A DNA stretch of 64,000 nt from contig OX485809.1 of assembly GCA_950295325.1 (NCBI GenBank), forward strand, positions 29,466,144-29,530,143, given 5' to 3'. The translations under genes were made by a program, and so were the position numbers. Source of the DNA: Polytrichum commune. Lineage: Eukaryota > Streptophyta > Polytrichopsida > Polytrichales > Polytrichaceae. The first letter of the stretch is position 1; the number at the start of each line of letters is the position of its first letter. The notes beneath the pieces are model-generated. The model did no database searches. It saw only the letters and a list, made by a program, of their open reading frames with translations, and had not been told where the DNA came from. This document shows, piece after piece, positions 35,181 to 46,198 of this stretch.

Positions 35181-36676
35181 ACTAATAAACATACACAACA
35201 ACGCGGATATACCGGTTGAAATCACAATAAAATATTTTAATACTCTAAAAAAATACATAAACAACAATAAGGTATTTATAATTATAATTACCACCAATCC
35301 AATAGAAAAACTTAACTCCAAAAAATAAACAACTAATATCCCTACACAACAATATAAAACCAACCACAATATATGCAAAATTAAAATATACATAAATCCA
35401 ACATACTTATACCAAACCAAAAACCCAAAACCATTAAACACAAGACCAACAAAGAATACAAAATAAATATAGCAAAAACATATCTAAGCACAAAAACTAA
35501 CAAAATACAAAATAAACACTCCAAAGTATTATTAAATATTGTACGCAAAATACATAAAAAAATATGTAAAAAATAATAATAATACAATACTCACCAATAT
35601 TCCAACAAATATACAAATAAACAACATACAAATCAAAATCACAACAAAACCAATCACTAAATGCATGGAAAGCAATAACCAAATAAGGCAAATACCCCCA
35701 AATAAATACACAAAATACCCTATAAAACATCACAAAAACACCATACGGCCTCGGCCTACCCGCCTCGCCACAAAAGAAAGCCAACAAGATATTTTCACTA
35801 CCACACCTTTAACCACATCTTTAACATAATTACAAAACCCATACATAAACATATCATACCCATACATTACCTCCCTAAATATACACAACAAATAATACTT
35901 GCCCTACCTAACCTATTTATCACAAGTAAATATACATTAATAAAATACTATAAAATAATTGAAAGAAATCTAAAAGTAAAATAATTCCAATGATTCTACT
36001 TCATCAATAAATGAGCTCTATTACAATGTAAAGATATTGAATCTAACCCGGGACCAATGCCAAATATACTACACAAACACCCAACAACACACAAAAGAAT
36101 AGCCAATACCTACTTCATTCATAATACAATAAAACTTCACCCAGAATACCAACACCTTGCAAACTCCTTTTCCCTATATTAAAACACGACCATCCTTTAT
36201 ACCAACAATCAATCTTGACATTCCCCCACCTACACCAATACATACAAACGCAAACCACTCACCACTCATCCCTACCCCATATATTTTATGCCATTATTAT
36301 AACCATAAACCCCTTGGTAAACACCTGCAATAATATACTAGCCCAACCTATCGCCTACCACTTTAACATAGAATGGACTAATACATTAATAAACAAATCA
36401 GCTAACATCACCAACCCCCAAAAAGACATATCCTTAAGCAACATCCATACACTAAATTTATTGAAACCCACCATGACATAATAGAACCTCAAAACTCAAT
36501 ACACTCAGAATTATACACTTTCATACATAGTCACGAAACTCCCCCAACTCCAACTGTAATCCAAAGAAAATTCTCCTTCTTGCCAAATAAACTAATAAAC
36601 GAATCCCTCAGATGCTTTGAAATACTAAATGAATACTCTCATCCGCCCCCACTCCTAAATATACCCACCCAAACTC
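35180..36676 (+). pseudogene. Reverse transcriptase region, badly decayed and almost free of G
   Basis: The + strand has only a few percent G; the 60 bases from 35821 contain none. The best-preserved part (36300-36440) reads YHFNIEWTNTLINKSANITN and KDISLSNIHTLNLLKP, which resembles the region after the YxDD box of LINE-type RTs. I do not find an intact YxDD or D..KAFD motif. The frame at the left edge of the X insertion (LLNIPTQT) continues directly into PAIKKLDKKI after X is removed. The length available is short for a full RT, so an internal deletion is likely. Confidence 0.45.
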
Positions 36677-38282
36677 TGTGCCCACATGTGTTCTTAAGTT
36701 CAAAAAACCCATTAAAACTCAGACTATGATTTTTCATCAATTATTCAAAACATAAAGAGAGGGAGGGGCTTGGAGTTTGGATTAGAATTAAAGTAAAAGT
36801 TAGAACGTTGGTGCTTAGAGCTCGTAGGATGGAAGGAGCACCTTGAATTTTGGTTAGTGAGATTTATTAGGCTTTAGAGCTTAGGCTAATCAAAGTTGGG
36901 TTTTATATTTATTATAATGGAATTGGTTACTGTCCATTATGGGGGAGGAGCCTGGTTAGGCAGGTGTGTTGTAGTGTTCGGAGCTGAGGAAGGCAAAAAG
37001 TGCCGAAAATTCCTAGGTTGCAGTCTCGGTCCAGAAAGAAAAGAAATTGAGGACAAACTCTCTCTCTCTCTATCTCTCTCTCTAGTAAGGGAAGGGTGCA
37101 GAGCGGCGGTTGGGAGTCGAGGAGGAGGCGACCAAGCTGCAAGGAATTTGGCGCAGTTGGGCTACAAGGAGAATGTGAGGACTGAAGGTCATCTGGGGCA
37201 GGCAGCTACCGGAAAAAACAGCTCAGCTCCGGAAGAATGAGGCACCCTGGGTGCACAAGATGGATTCCAGGCTGAGCTGTGAGGATTTCAGGGTTGAGGG
37301 CGAAGGAGAATGTGACCAAGGGAACTGCCCCTTGGCTCTGGAAGGTTGCGGAAGTGGAAGGCATCATCCGAGTTCAACTGCATTGCAATTGTGATTGTGG
37401 GTAATGGAATAGTGGCAAGCAGGTGGGAGAGCACAACAAATAATGGGCTAATAGGAGGGGGACATGCACTAAAATTGTGCATTTTCTTAGTCAGGAGAGT
37501 GACCAGTTGATGCCATATCTATAGGACTGCCGAATTGGAGGAGGGAGGCATTTTTAAAGTGACTGATCAAGAAAATTGATTCAAAAGTAAGGATCGGAAG
37601 GAGGGAACCACCAGTAAGTGGGGTAGAGGGTAGGCTTTGAGCAAGGACGAGGACATTGACAAATCAAGCACCAGCTGAGAACCTATTGTCGCAAGGGAGC
37701 TAGAGGCAGTTGGGACTGCCCACCGCCTCCACTCTTCCTACGGTGGCTAACCGGGAGACAACATGACCTGAGGTCAGGAGCTTGCCGTTACACTCTGCGT
37801 TAGCAGCTGGTGACGGGTTGACGGGTTGGAGGGTTGCAACGGGACCCATCAAAGGCCAACAACCAAAACAGGCCGAGCTTGGCCGCAGAGACGACTCACT
37901 AGGCCCTTAATTATGATTAAGCTGTAGATTAGGCCTTAGGGTTAGCGGGAGTAGGAATGATTGGGATTAGGGATAATCCATGTGTGGGGCGGTTTTAGGT
38001 AGCAAGGATGGTAGTTGGTTGATGGCCAATGTTTGGCAATTCATACCCTCCTCGGATTGTAAGTGAGGGGGTTAGGCCGTGTGTGGATGACATTTAAGTG
38101 TGATACAAGCATTCGTGAATGTTGAAGTGCAATTTCCCTTCTTTCATTCAGTATGGTGCACATTGTTTCATGCTATAGCGTGAAGGGTGTAAGAGGGTTA
38201 TAATCAATTAATTCATACTCATGTGAGCCTAAAGGCTCTCACCTGGACTATGACGCACAAGGGTGGGAGTTTAGGGCTGACA
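36677..38282 (+). mobile_element. Element X, third copy, inserted in the retrotransposon
   Basis: It starts TGTGCCCACATGTG (an internal deletion near the start relative to the other copies) and ends TTTAGGGCTGACA. Its last 60 bp align with the ends of the other two X copies through CATGTGA, GGACTATGACGC and AAGGGTGGGAG. It carries a CT microsatellite at 37059-37083. I do not find the conserved short frame seen in the other copies. Target duplications are eroded. Confidence 0.7.
37059..37083. repeat. (CT)n microsatellite
   Basis: CT dinucleotides with a single A interruption. Confidence 0.85.
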
Positions 38283-39540
38283 CCTGCCATCAAAAAACTT
38301 GACAAAAAGATTATAGTCCTCCACAAAACGATATGTGGATTACTAAAATGCACATCAAATATAGTCACGCAACTTCCTCATGATTTATTTGGAATAGAAG
38401 TTTTTTCACTAAAAAATGCCTACTTACGATGCATAGGCGAGCAACTACAACATGCCCTTAATGACACATATAGACTAGGGAAAATTTACAATGGATTACT
38501 ACAATTTATACTAGCAACATTTGGTGGCGCCAAAGAAATAACTCGTATCAAATACCACCATTGTGTCCGACCACCTATAACTGCAACACAATTTTTACTT
38601 TAAAAAGAAGCCGGAGTCCACCTAAAAAGCACAATGGACAACTTCATATTTAACACCTCCCCACTTGAAAACATCTGGATGAAAGAAACGCAAAACATCC
38701 AGGGCCTAAATCATAAAACATCACTTAAATTACTACAAAAATTATTACTGCACAATATAACTAAACTAGGGCAAATCACCTTACCCAATGGCCTTAATAT
38801 GATGAGCCCAAATGATTTTAAAACCTATCATTCCAACCCTATCTAACTAATCAAAAGCGCACTAAATATTGCTCAACAACTATTCTGTCATCCCTCTTGC
38901 TCCCCGCAATGTCAACAACCATGCCCGCGCCATCACCCTCCAAGAACCTTAAAAGACAACTACATCATATTAAATCACAACATTTTCCCCAAACAAACCG
39001 ATCCTCTGGTTCATCCCCCAAATCCACCTTACCCACACCAACCACCCCCACCAAGAGATATTCTTAAAGACCCTAGACAATTCCCTATCCATACAATCAT
39101 TGACTATAAACAACGACAATACACTAACTCCAATGGAATAACGAAAAACGACACATCATATCTATGCCAATGGATAATATGAAATAATAACACCTATAAC
39201 AAATGGCGAACCCAAAGAGATTTATTCCCATAGTACGACGCTAACACTTGTGCACACAATACCGAACTACTAACTCAATACTACACCAAAAGACAACACA
39301 AACACTTCTCGAACTTAATAAAGGCTCATTTTGTCACATAACAACAACGAGATACAAGATATGTTACCCTCGCAACAATTATCCCATCGGCACATATTTC
39401 TATCAATGAATGCAACCTAGAAAGCGATATAAAAACCTCCACCAATATTAACCAAACGCACTTTGATGTTGCCCACATATATGAAGACAATGGACGGCAC
39501 CTCATCACCATCCCAAAACTAGACTATATTGGTTATGGAA
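38283..39540 (+). pseudogene. RT thumb and linker of the non-LTR element
   Basis: The frame begins PAIKKLDKKIIVLHKTICGL and continues NIVTQLPHDLFGIEVFSL and YLRCIGEQLQHALNDTYRLG. This is the helical region that follows the palm domain in LINE-type RTs. Past a stop at 38601 it resumes in another frame (KEAGVHLKSTMDNFIFNTSP) and then in a His/Cys-rich piece near 38880 (FCHPSCSPQCQQPCPRHH). Stops appear at 38844, 39178, 39231 and 39337. The spacing suggests one long original ORF2. Confidence 0.5.
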
Positions 39541-39607
39541 ACAATACCAATTCGCAAAAAACACCCCACACGGACTAGAACCTCCCACACAACCATTTGA
39601 AACAGAA

Positions 39608-40093
39608 ATGGTATGGTTATACCAAAGATACAAATACCGTATTCCTAAAAATGACCCTCTAAAACTAGCCCAATACACAATACCAACCCCAATATTAAAT
39701 TTTCTCACTACATCAATCAACATCAGCCATTCGTATTTTTCCTCTCCAGTCACATGCCCCACACAACTTAACCAATTTTACTCTCCATTCTCACGAGATA
39801 GAATATTTGGATCCTTAGGGAAAGCCTTCGACCATAAATTGAAAGGAATAGGCTATGCCCACCCCAATAATGCAACAGACTTACTACAGGCTATACATTG
39901 GGCCCGTCTTGCCGCCAAAACATACCCAAACACTATTACAATACTCATATCACATGACACAAACTGGTACCAAAACTTCAACCCACACTCCGGCCCATTT
40001 CCATTCCCAAACATTATCGCCCACTTTGCTGCAGATACTATCACATATGAAAAACCTACTTTACCACTAGAACTTAACATACCTAGGAAATAA
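39608..40093 (+). pseudogene. Methyltransferase-like segment of the non-LTR ORF2 (tentative)
   Basis: This 161-residue open piece lies between the RT linker and the nuclease end. Residues 60-90 read PFSRDRIFGSLGKAF then GIGYAHPNNATDLLQAI, and residues 109-123 read TITILISHDTNWYQN. That pattern (an FG..F block, an aromatic-Pro loop followed by an amphipathic helix, then a hydrophobic strand ending in a D..W) resembles Dam-type N6-adenine methyltransferases found in some retroelements. The canonical (N/D/S)PP(Y/F) loop is replaced by AHPN, so activity is doubtful. An alternative is a lineage-specific linker domain of unknown fold. The next frame change is near 40300. Confidence 0.35.
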
Positions 40094-40304
40094 CTTTCTA
40101 CACTACAAATACTCTACATACACCACCAAAATAACTACATATGAACCTATAAACAACTAAATCAACTCACCCATATTGTAAATAATCTCTCAATACAACA
40201 ACTATATACACAAATTGCCACACATACCCCCCCGAATACCCCCGTCAATCCTAACAAAAAGTGGTCCAAACTAATTTTATCCCAATTATATCGAATGGCC
40301 CTCC

Positions 40305-41231
40305 ATGATAGATACACCAGATAAATGCCCAGTTAGATTTCTAGAAAAACAAATCACAAAATATGAAAGAATAAACAACCTAGAAACTATGGCCATACAA
40401 ACCCCCAATATTTGTAAATGGATAGGCAATAAAGACATTGACAAGGAACTTTCCAATGAATTTTGGAATAACCCTACTATTACGGACAAGCAAAAATCAT
40501 GCCTTATCAAATTTCGCACCGAAACCTACATGGGTCAAGCCAGAAAACAAACCTTCTTTGGTAGACAAAGATTCCCCACCATCACCTGTCCTATTTGTAA
40601 TTCATACGAACCTGATATATGGCTACATGTACTACTCACATGTAGGCAACAACATATACACTCACTATACGTCAAAAGACATAACAAAACAGTATGGGAA
40701 ATCAGAAAATTACTAATTTCTTCCGAAAAATCCCGATGCTACACTCTCATGAACGATGGTACCTTTAATGACAACCCCCAAGAAAACACCGTCCCTAACT
40801 GGCTCTTACCCTGCACATGTGGAACCCCAAGATGCCACCGTAACTCTCGATTTAGACCCGACATTCTTTGCGTTAAAGGGTTACCATATCAAAATGAACC
40901 CCCCACAAATATAGACCAAACTCTAACCACACAATTCATTGAATTCACATACTGTAATGACATATTTTCACCAGAAACACTAGAAGCTAAAGCTAACAAA
41001 TACAAGCCATTGATAGAAAACATTGCTGCTCTAGGCTGGAAAATTGATCCGCTCATTGTTATTACAGCAAGCGCCAAAGCCGCAACACACATTCCATCAA
41101 TGAAACTACTTGATGACAAATTTAAACTACCTATTCCATCCATCCGAAATACCTTCAAAAACATCAATACCATTGCCATACAATACGCCATGTCCATCCT
41201 CCTCCACAAATACAAGACCCCCCCTAGATGA
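40305..41231 (+). CDS. CCHC finger and restriction-like endonuclease end of the non-LTR ORF2, 308 aa
   Basis: In R2-type elements this C-terminal part binds target DNA and nicks it to start target-primed reverse transcription. Residues 95-113 form a C-x2-C-x9-H-x4-C finger (CPICNSYEPDIWLHVLLTC). A second Cys/His cluster is at 170-178 (CTCGTPRCH). The nuclease signature follows: RPDIL with D186, then E213 and T215 in FIEFTY, then K229/K232-Y233 in KANKYKPL. This is the PD...E-x-T...K..KY pattern of the RLE family. The frame is intact over 308 residues although the upstream frame is broken, so it is a fragment of a larger dead protein. The apparent start is only the first ATG after the break. 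Confidence 0.65.
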   Translation: MIDTPDKCPVRFLEKQITKYERINNLETMAIQTPNICKWIGNKDIDKELSNEFWNNPTITDKQKSCLIKFRTETYMGQARKQTFFGRQRFPTITCPICNSYEPDIWLHVLLTCRQQHIHSLYVKRHNKTVWEIRKLLISSEKSRCYTLMNDGTFNDNPQENTVPNWLLPCTCGTPRCHRNSRFRPDILCVKGLPYQNEPPTNIDQTLTTQFIEFTYCNDIFSPETLEAKANKYKPLIENIAALGWKIDPLIVITASAKAATHIPSMKLLDDKFKLPIPSIRNTFKNINTIAIQYAMSILLHKYKTPPR

Positions 41232-41417
41232 CTCAAAAGTTGTATTGTGAAAAACGCCCTCTCCACACAACAATGAGACCATGGCCTGACGTCTAAACCC
41301 CGCACAAAACAAACCCTATATTAATTAAACCTTATTTGTACTCTTTTTATTTGTTATTGGCCTCTATTTGTTACTGGTTACTTGTGACTAAAGTGTCTAC
41401 TCTCGAAAGGGGGAAGT

Positions 41418-41455
41418 AGTTCTTTACTTCTATTCCTATGTCCCGTGGACATAGG
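41418..41455 (+). other. Two adjacent hairpins in the 3' region of the retrotransposon
   Basis: CCTATGTCC (41435-41443) pairs perfectly with GGACATAGG (41447-41455) around a 3-base loop. Just before it, GAAGTA pairs with TACTTC. A structured 3' tail fits RNA recognition by the RT in this class of element, but this is an inference. Confidence 0.45.
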
Positions 41456-41526
41456 GCTAGGGGTGGAACGAACATACACTTCATTCACGTTGGTCCCCTC
41501 CGGGGATCGAAGTTTCTTCTCTCTAA

Positions 41527-42010
41527 GGGCCACTTCACACATGAGCCAAGAGCTGTGACCATGAAATTGTGAGAGCCCAAAAAAAAGTGTTTGAAGGCCG
41601 TCACAAGACACCTCCAAAATCATGTAGTGTAGTCACGGACCCTCAAGTGTAGTGTGAAGTCATATGTGACCGGGTCCTCAACCAAATGCTATTTCAATGA
41701 TGCGGGTCCTCACACATGATAAAATTAAATAAATCAATGGTTGTCAACGATCAGAGTGCGGTGGTCTCCCAATTTTGTGTTACTTTCAAAACGTGATTTT
41801 TGAAAATAATCCAAGTGACCAATTAACATGATCCATTTGATGTGCATGTAGGAATCCATATGTCCTTTTACATCCAACTTGCATTCACATACTCCGTTGG
41901 TCCTTCAAACATAGTGTGAAGCAAACTTGGACGGGCTCCGCCTCTTCCACCGATGAGAGTGCTTGAAGTGTAATGGTCACGGTCTCTCAGTCTCGTGTGT
42001 GAAGTGGCCC
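41527..42010. mobile_element. Harbinger-type MITE, family B
   Basis: The ends GGGCCACTTCACACATGAG and (reverse complement) GGGCCACTTCACACACGAG are flanked by TAA on both sides (41524-41526 and 42011-42013), a TWA target duplication. It lies immediately after the non-LTR element. Confidence 0.85.
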
Positions 42011-42013
42011 TAA

Positions 42014-43140
42014 TGTCATTCCCATCGAGAAGATAATGAGCACATTGATTTGGATTTTGTAGACCTGACCAGACGACGGGTGGCCAGGAGCTGGTTTCAG
42101 CCAATGGTCATTTTCTAACATAATGTCTATCGGAAGAGATTATGCACATCACTTAGAGCTTTGTAGACAATTTATTGAGCCATATGACATTTTTTGAGTT
42201 TGGTGGATGTGCTTGAATATGTGGTTCATCTTAAGAAGTTTTAGGCAGAGGGCACAATGATCTCTTCCTGATAGAAATGACATTCAAGGTAACAATCTAA
42301 TAATCGTGAAATCACGTTGGCATCGATGACAATGATGAACTTGAGAAGGGTTACGCAAAGGGCATGTCACAGACGAGACTAGTTTGGATAAAAGATGAGT
42401 GGAATTCAATCTAGGATTGGGTGGACGTAGGATGGAGAGATTGCAGCAAAATGATTCACACGGTGCCCAAATCCTAAGTCCCAAGTCACTTGAAGTCAAT
42501 TCGTTCAATCTCAACCGTTGAGAGCATGGTAGTTGGGACTTACCACATCACATGGGTCCCAAGTCATAAGTCCCAACTATGACATGGATGTCCACATGAC
42601 AATATTTTTTGGAGGTGAGGCTTGGGACTTGTGTTGCGAGTTGGGTTGAGCAAAAAGCTAGATCCCACTCTCAACCCAAGTCCTATTGTGAATACAATAA
42701 ATCTTGTGGAAAGATTGTGGCATTTTAAAATATACTTTGCTCGATAAGAAAGTCAATCGGCGTTTGGATCAACTCATTTGGGCACTCATAGGTATATGAT
42801 TGATTATCACATTATTTCATTTATAATTTATCAATAAAATAAATCATTTATATATGTAATATCAATTCAAATGATATATATATATATTTTTTGTATCTAA
42901 TGTGTAGGACAACCTGGGACAGGCCTTAGGGTTGGTGGCGGTACAATGATAGAACACTACATGCATGTGAATGCACTAAGCGATTCACAAAAATATTCAA
43001 CAAGGGGAAAAAAAATACAATACACAATCCGCATGCAGAGAGCTAACGCCATGGTGGAGAGGATAAAAACTGATCCACCAAGTTTAAGTTATTGATGATG
43101 TTGGTATGAAATTCCTCATCCGTAACCAAACAATACATGA
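42014..43140. other. Intergenic stretch without a supported gene
   Basis: A segment near 42480-42660 contains repeated GGGACTT/AAGTCCC words (for example AAGTCCCAAGTC and CTTGGGACTTG) and may be a small foldback repeat. Otherwise nothing is recognised. Confidence 0.35.
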
Positions 43141-43143
43141 GCG

Positions 43144-43788
43144 TTGGTATGCGTGAATTTGGGCACTAAGTGTAGTGAATGTGAGGATAGAGTATTTATC
43201 TGCAAGCACTTTCTTATTGTGAGAAAGTTGGTGGACGAAAAATTCACATGTTTAAAGCATATATTGTTTATTGAAGAAGATGGATTTGTAAATAATTTAA
43301 ATGATGTGGGAGAAGCCGATGTAGTTTCTCCTCCACAAAGCCCTGAACTTAGCCCTCTATCTCCAACCATGGATGATATTGGTGTACACGATGATAGTCT
43401 TGGTATTATACAAGTGGAAGCATTAGAAGTTGAGGATGTTCTTCAAATCCAAGTTCGATTGGCAAAGCTAAATGATCTATATGTTGAGTTGGGTCGCGGT
43501 TTTTTCACAACAAATTATATGAGAACTATAGGTTTAGATTATATAGAAAACCCAATTAGGAGGTTGAATGTCATAAATAGAGAACTCCAATTTGCCTTCA
43601 ACCCTCAATTAGTTCTTGCACGCATCTCTTTACCTCGTGCTGGTAGTAATATTGCTTCAATTCAAGCCAATGTGTTGAGGACCATGTTTGGGCATGGGAG
43701 GCCATGGAACCCAGAAAACAAGGATCTAGTTGGTTCAAGTGGAGACACGAACTCGTCACAAGCATTAGGTATTTATAATATACTATGA
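43144..43788 (+). CDS. Unrecognised protein fragment with a Cys/His motif, 214 aa
   Basis: The open frame starts VCVNLGTKCSECEDRVFICK and has Cys10, Cys13, Cys20 and His22, followed by FLIVRKLVDEKF. The spacing resembles the end of a SWIM-type finger (CxC...CxH), as in MULE-type transposases and relatives, although the first pair is CxxC. An acidic, Pro/Ser-rich stretch follows (VVSPPQSPELSPLSPTMDD) and then an ordered region with RLAKLNDLYVELGRGFF and RELQFAFNPQLVLARISLP. The frame may be one exon, since a further zinc-ribbon-like piece lies at 43941-44074. It could be the tail of a transposon or host gene; no catalytic domain is present. Confidence 0.4.
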   Translation: MVCVNLGTKCSECEDRVFICKHFLIVRKLVDEKFTCLKHILFIEEDGFVNNLNDVGEADVVSPPQSPELSPLSPTMDDIGVHDDSLGIIQVEALEVEDVLQIQVRLAKLNDLYVELGRGFFTTNYMRTIGLDYIENPIRRLNVINRELQFAFNPQLVLARISLPRAGSNIASIQANVLRTMFGHGRPWNPENKDLVGSSGDTNSSQALGIYNIL

Positions 43789-43940
43789 TTTATAAAAAAA
43801 TTATCAAAAAAATCAATATTTTTATTTTAATAACATGATCTTATTGTTTCCAATCTTTTGGTATGTATTACCACCAATAATTGGAACCACTACATTGGCA
43901 CGACCTGAAACAACAATGAAGGCTTAACGACAACAATCGA

Positions 43941-44074
43941 TGGCTCGGAAGTGGAAGCGGATGCTACTCTCTAAATTGTATAAGAAAAAATGTCGTGTTT
44001 GTGGAGATCACAATTTATTGTGCGACGGCGAGCAAACTAAAGAATGTCATAATTGTGGGAATACAATTGTATAA
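43941..44074 (+). pseudogene. Zinc-ribbon-like fragment downstream of the Cys/His ORF
   Basis: The frame reads MARKWKRMLLSKLYKKKCRV and CGDHNLLCDGEQTKECHNCG, with two C-x2-C pairs. It then stops. It lies 150 bp after the preceding ORF on the same strand and may be its next exon. It is too short to classify. Confidence 0.35.
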
Positions 44075-44166
44075 GAAACTACCGGTTTTGGGACGGGTTG
44101 CAATTTTTTTTGCCTTTCAATTAAAGGTTTTTGGATGTGGATGGCCAAAACTTTGTGAAAAATCAG

Positions 44167-44778
44167 CCCTGATCGGGGAGAACTAGCAATTGGTTATAGA
44201 TGAACCGACTGAGTTTGAGAAATAAGGTAGAAATACCATAACCCGTGAAAATAAGGTGATTCGCATGGAAGATCTAGTCTGACAATCATGAGATAATTTT
44301 CCAAAATAGACGAGAAGGATTCATGAAAAATACAGGTTGTTTCATTTTTTTTTGCCCTATACAAAAATGCTACAATTTTTTAAAGTGGGAAGTTGTCCAA
44401 CTCCCTACTCGTTCACTAGATTCTCCCTACACCGAACATGGTAATCCGCATTTCCATACAGAACATCGCCTAAATCGGTTATCTCATGAGTACATTAACA
44501 TTAGACTCCCATTGGCTACACTAAGTGTACACACATTGAAGTTGCCGCCGAGTCATGATCGGTTTTAGTATTGGCACTTCACCATTATGACAGCGGTCTA
44601 GTGCACGGCTATAGGGTGGTTAACGGGTTATGGTATTAACCGATCATTTTAGAGGAATTTATAGAATATACCCCAATTTAATGAAGGAGAACCGGAGGAT
44701 GTCAACATGCAACCGGTTGGACATGCAAACACTAGGATCTCGACCGATTAGTATGCCCGAAAATCTCCTCGATCGCTG
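44167..44778. mobile_element. hAT-type MITE, family D, enlarged copy
   Basis: The left part (CTGATCGGGGAGAAC, GATGAACCGACTGAGTTTG) and right part (CCGATCATTTTAGAGGAATT, ending in CTCCTCGATCGCTG) match the two halves of the 49737-49962 copy. About 400 bp of unrelated sequence lies between them, so this copy has probably received an insertion. Confidence 0.5.
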
Positions 44779-44799
44779 TCAGTGTTCAAGATTGAAGCC

Positions 44800-45362
44800 C
44801 TCATATGCGTTTCATTTTGAAGGGCTCTCAAATTTCAACCTTTCAATTGAAAGGCCGGTTCAAATCCAAGACATCAATCTAAGAATACATAAATGAAATA
44901 CAAAACTCATATTAAACTTTTGCATGAATTATATGAGTACATGTTTCCAGTACAATGTGAATAATCAAGAATCAACTACCTAACTCTACTTCTTGTTGTG
45001 ACAAAATGCCCTTCGCTTGTTCGTTCTTGTGGCAGACATATTATATTGAGGATTTCAAGTGATGTCTTCATTTTTCAATTTGGGGTTGCGTTTTGAAGGA
45101 TTGTTTTGAGAGAGGTATATTTTGAAGGGCCAAACCATGTTTGAAGGGCATTGAAGACTTCAAACTTGAACACTGATCAGTGATCACTGCCACCCAGCTT
45201 AGACCCTTTTGCTCGCCACTAAGTAGTTGTGGGGCCATATATAGTGGTGCGGAACTCATGGCCAGGTTGTGGAGGTGAGATGGCGCGTCCTGAGTGGCTG
45301 GAACCCTCTCAAGAAGATCCTTGTTGTGCATGGATCATTGAAAGGCTTGCCTCCTTATCCAT
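44800..45362. other. Intergenic stretch, nothing recognised
   Basis: Only short ORFs; those near 45229-45507 overlap the foldback element termini and are not accepted. Confidence 0.35.
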
Positions 45363-46198
45363 GGCGGATGTTAAGTTCCCCCTCCACGAACTTTTCGGGG
45401 GAGGAATATTCGGGCAGGGGCAGCCGCCCGTCAAATTTTCTGGACCGGCCTGTAAATTGTTGCCCGTCCGCCCGACTTTGAAAAAATTATTGTCCTTGCA
45501 TTCTTGAAGGCCACTTATCCACAAATCCCATATTGAGTGCACTTCATTTTCAAGGTCCCAAATCCAATATATATGTTCACTTCCATTGAGTAAATAAACA
45601 ATTGATTGGATTTCATTTTCAAAGTGAAACCGCCAATAAAGCATGTAATTAACTTGGAAGTTAAAAATATTACGAAATCCTCATTAGCACTGAAGTTATA
45701 ATTTTTGTGACTTACAATTGAAAGGGACTTTGTCATTCTAAAATGAAAAAAAATTAATGACTTATATTTTATATGTTAAAATTTATAGTCTAGTTAATAC
45801 CTTCTACTTTCATAAAGTATTCATATGCATTTAAATTAATTTAGTGTGATTGAATGTAATTAAGTCTAATTAGTTCTGATTAATTCTAATTAATTCTAAT
45901 TAAATAATAAAATATGCTTGTCAAATTAATTAACCCTAATAAATTATTAATTATACTTACTGGAGTTAATTCCATTAAATCAAGATTAATTCCAATAAGT
46001 ATATTTTATAATTAATTAGGCTTAATTATTTTGGTTAGCATGCTTTCTGATTTAATTGGGCTTAATTAGAATTAATCAGGATTAAGTCGGGCGGACGGAC
46101 AACAGTTTTCGGTCGGGTCCATAAAATTTGACGGGCAGTTGCCCCTTCGCGAATATTCCTCCCCTGAAAAGTTCGTGAGGGGGAACTTAACGTCCGCC
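45363..46198. mobile_element. Foldback/MULE-like element with ~120-bp inverted termini
   Basis: The left arm (45363-45488) contains GTTAAGTTCCCCCTC, GGAGGAATATTCG, CCCGTCAAATTTT and CCGTCCGCCCGACTT. The right arm (46081-46198), reverse complemented, repeats the same words in order. The interior is AT-rich with many TTAATT words. I cannot find a matching target duplication. Long termini suggest a Mutator-type non-autonomous element or a foldback element. Confidence 0.7.

Larger units (their letters stand above)
33100..41520 (+). mobile_element. Non-LTR retrotransposon with restriction-like endonuclease, decayed
   Basis: Order on the + strand: ORF1-like remnants (33526-35180), a G-poor RT remnant (35.2-36.7 kb), element X inserted at 36677-38282, the RT thumb/linker (38283-39300), a methyltransferase-like segment (39608-40093) and a CCHC plus restriction-like nuclease end (40305-41231). 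Hairpins follow in the 3' untranslated region. Stops and frame changes are frequent except in the last part. The domain order RT, CCHC, RLE is that of the early-branching non-LTR clades such as R2. The 5' limit is a guess. Confidence 0.65.
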
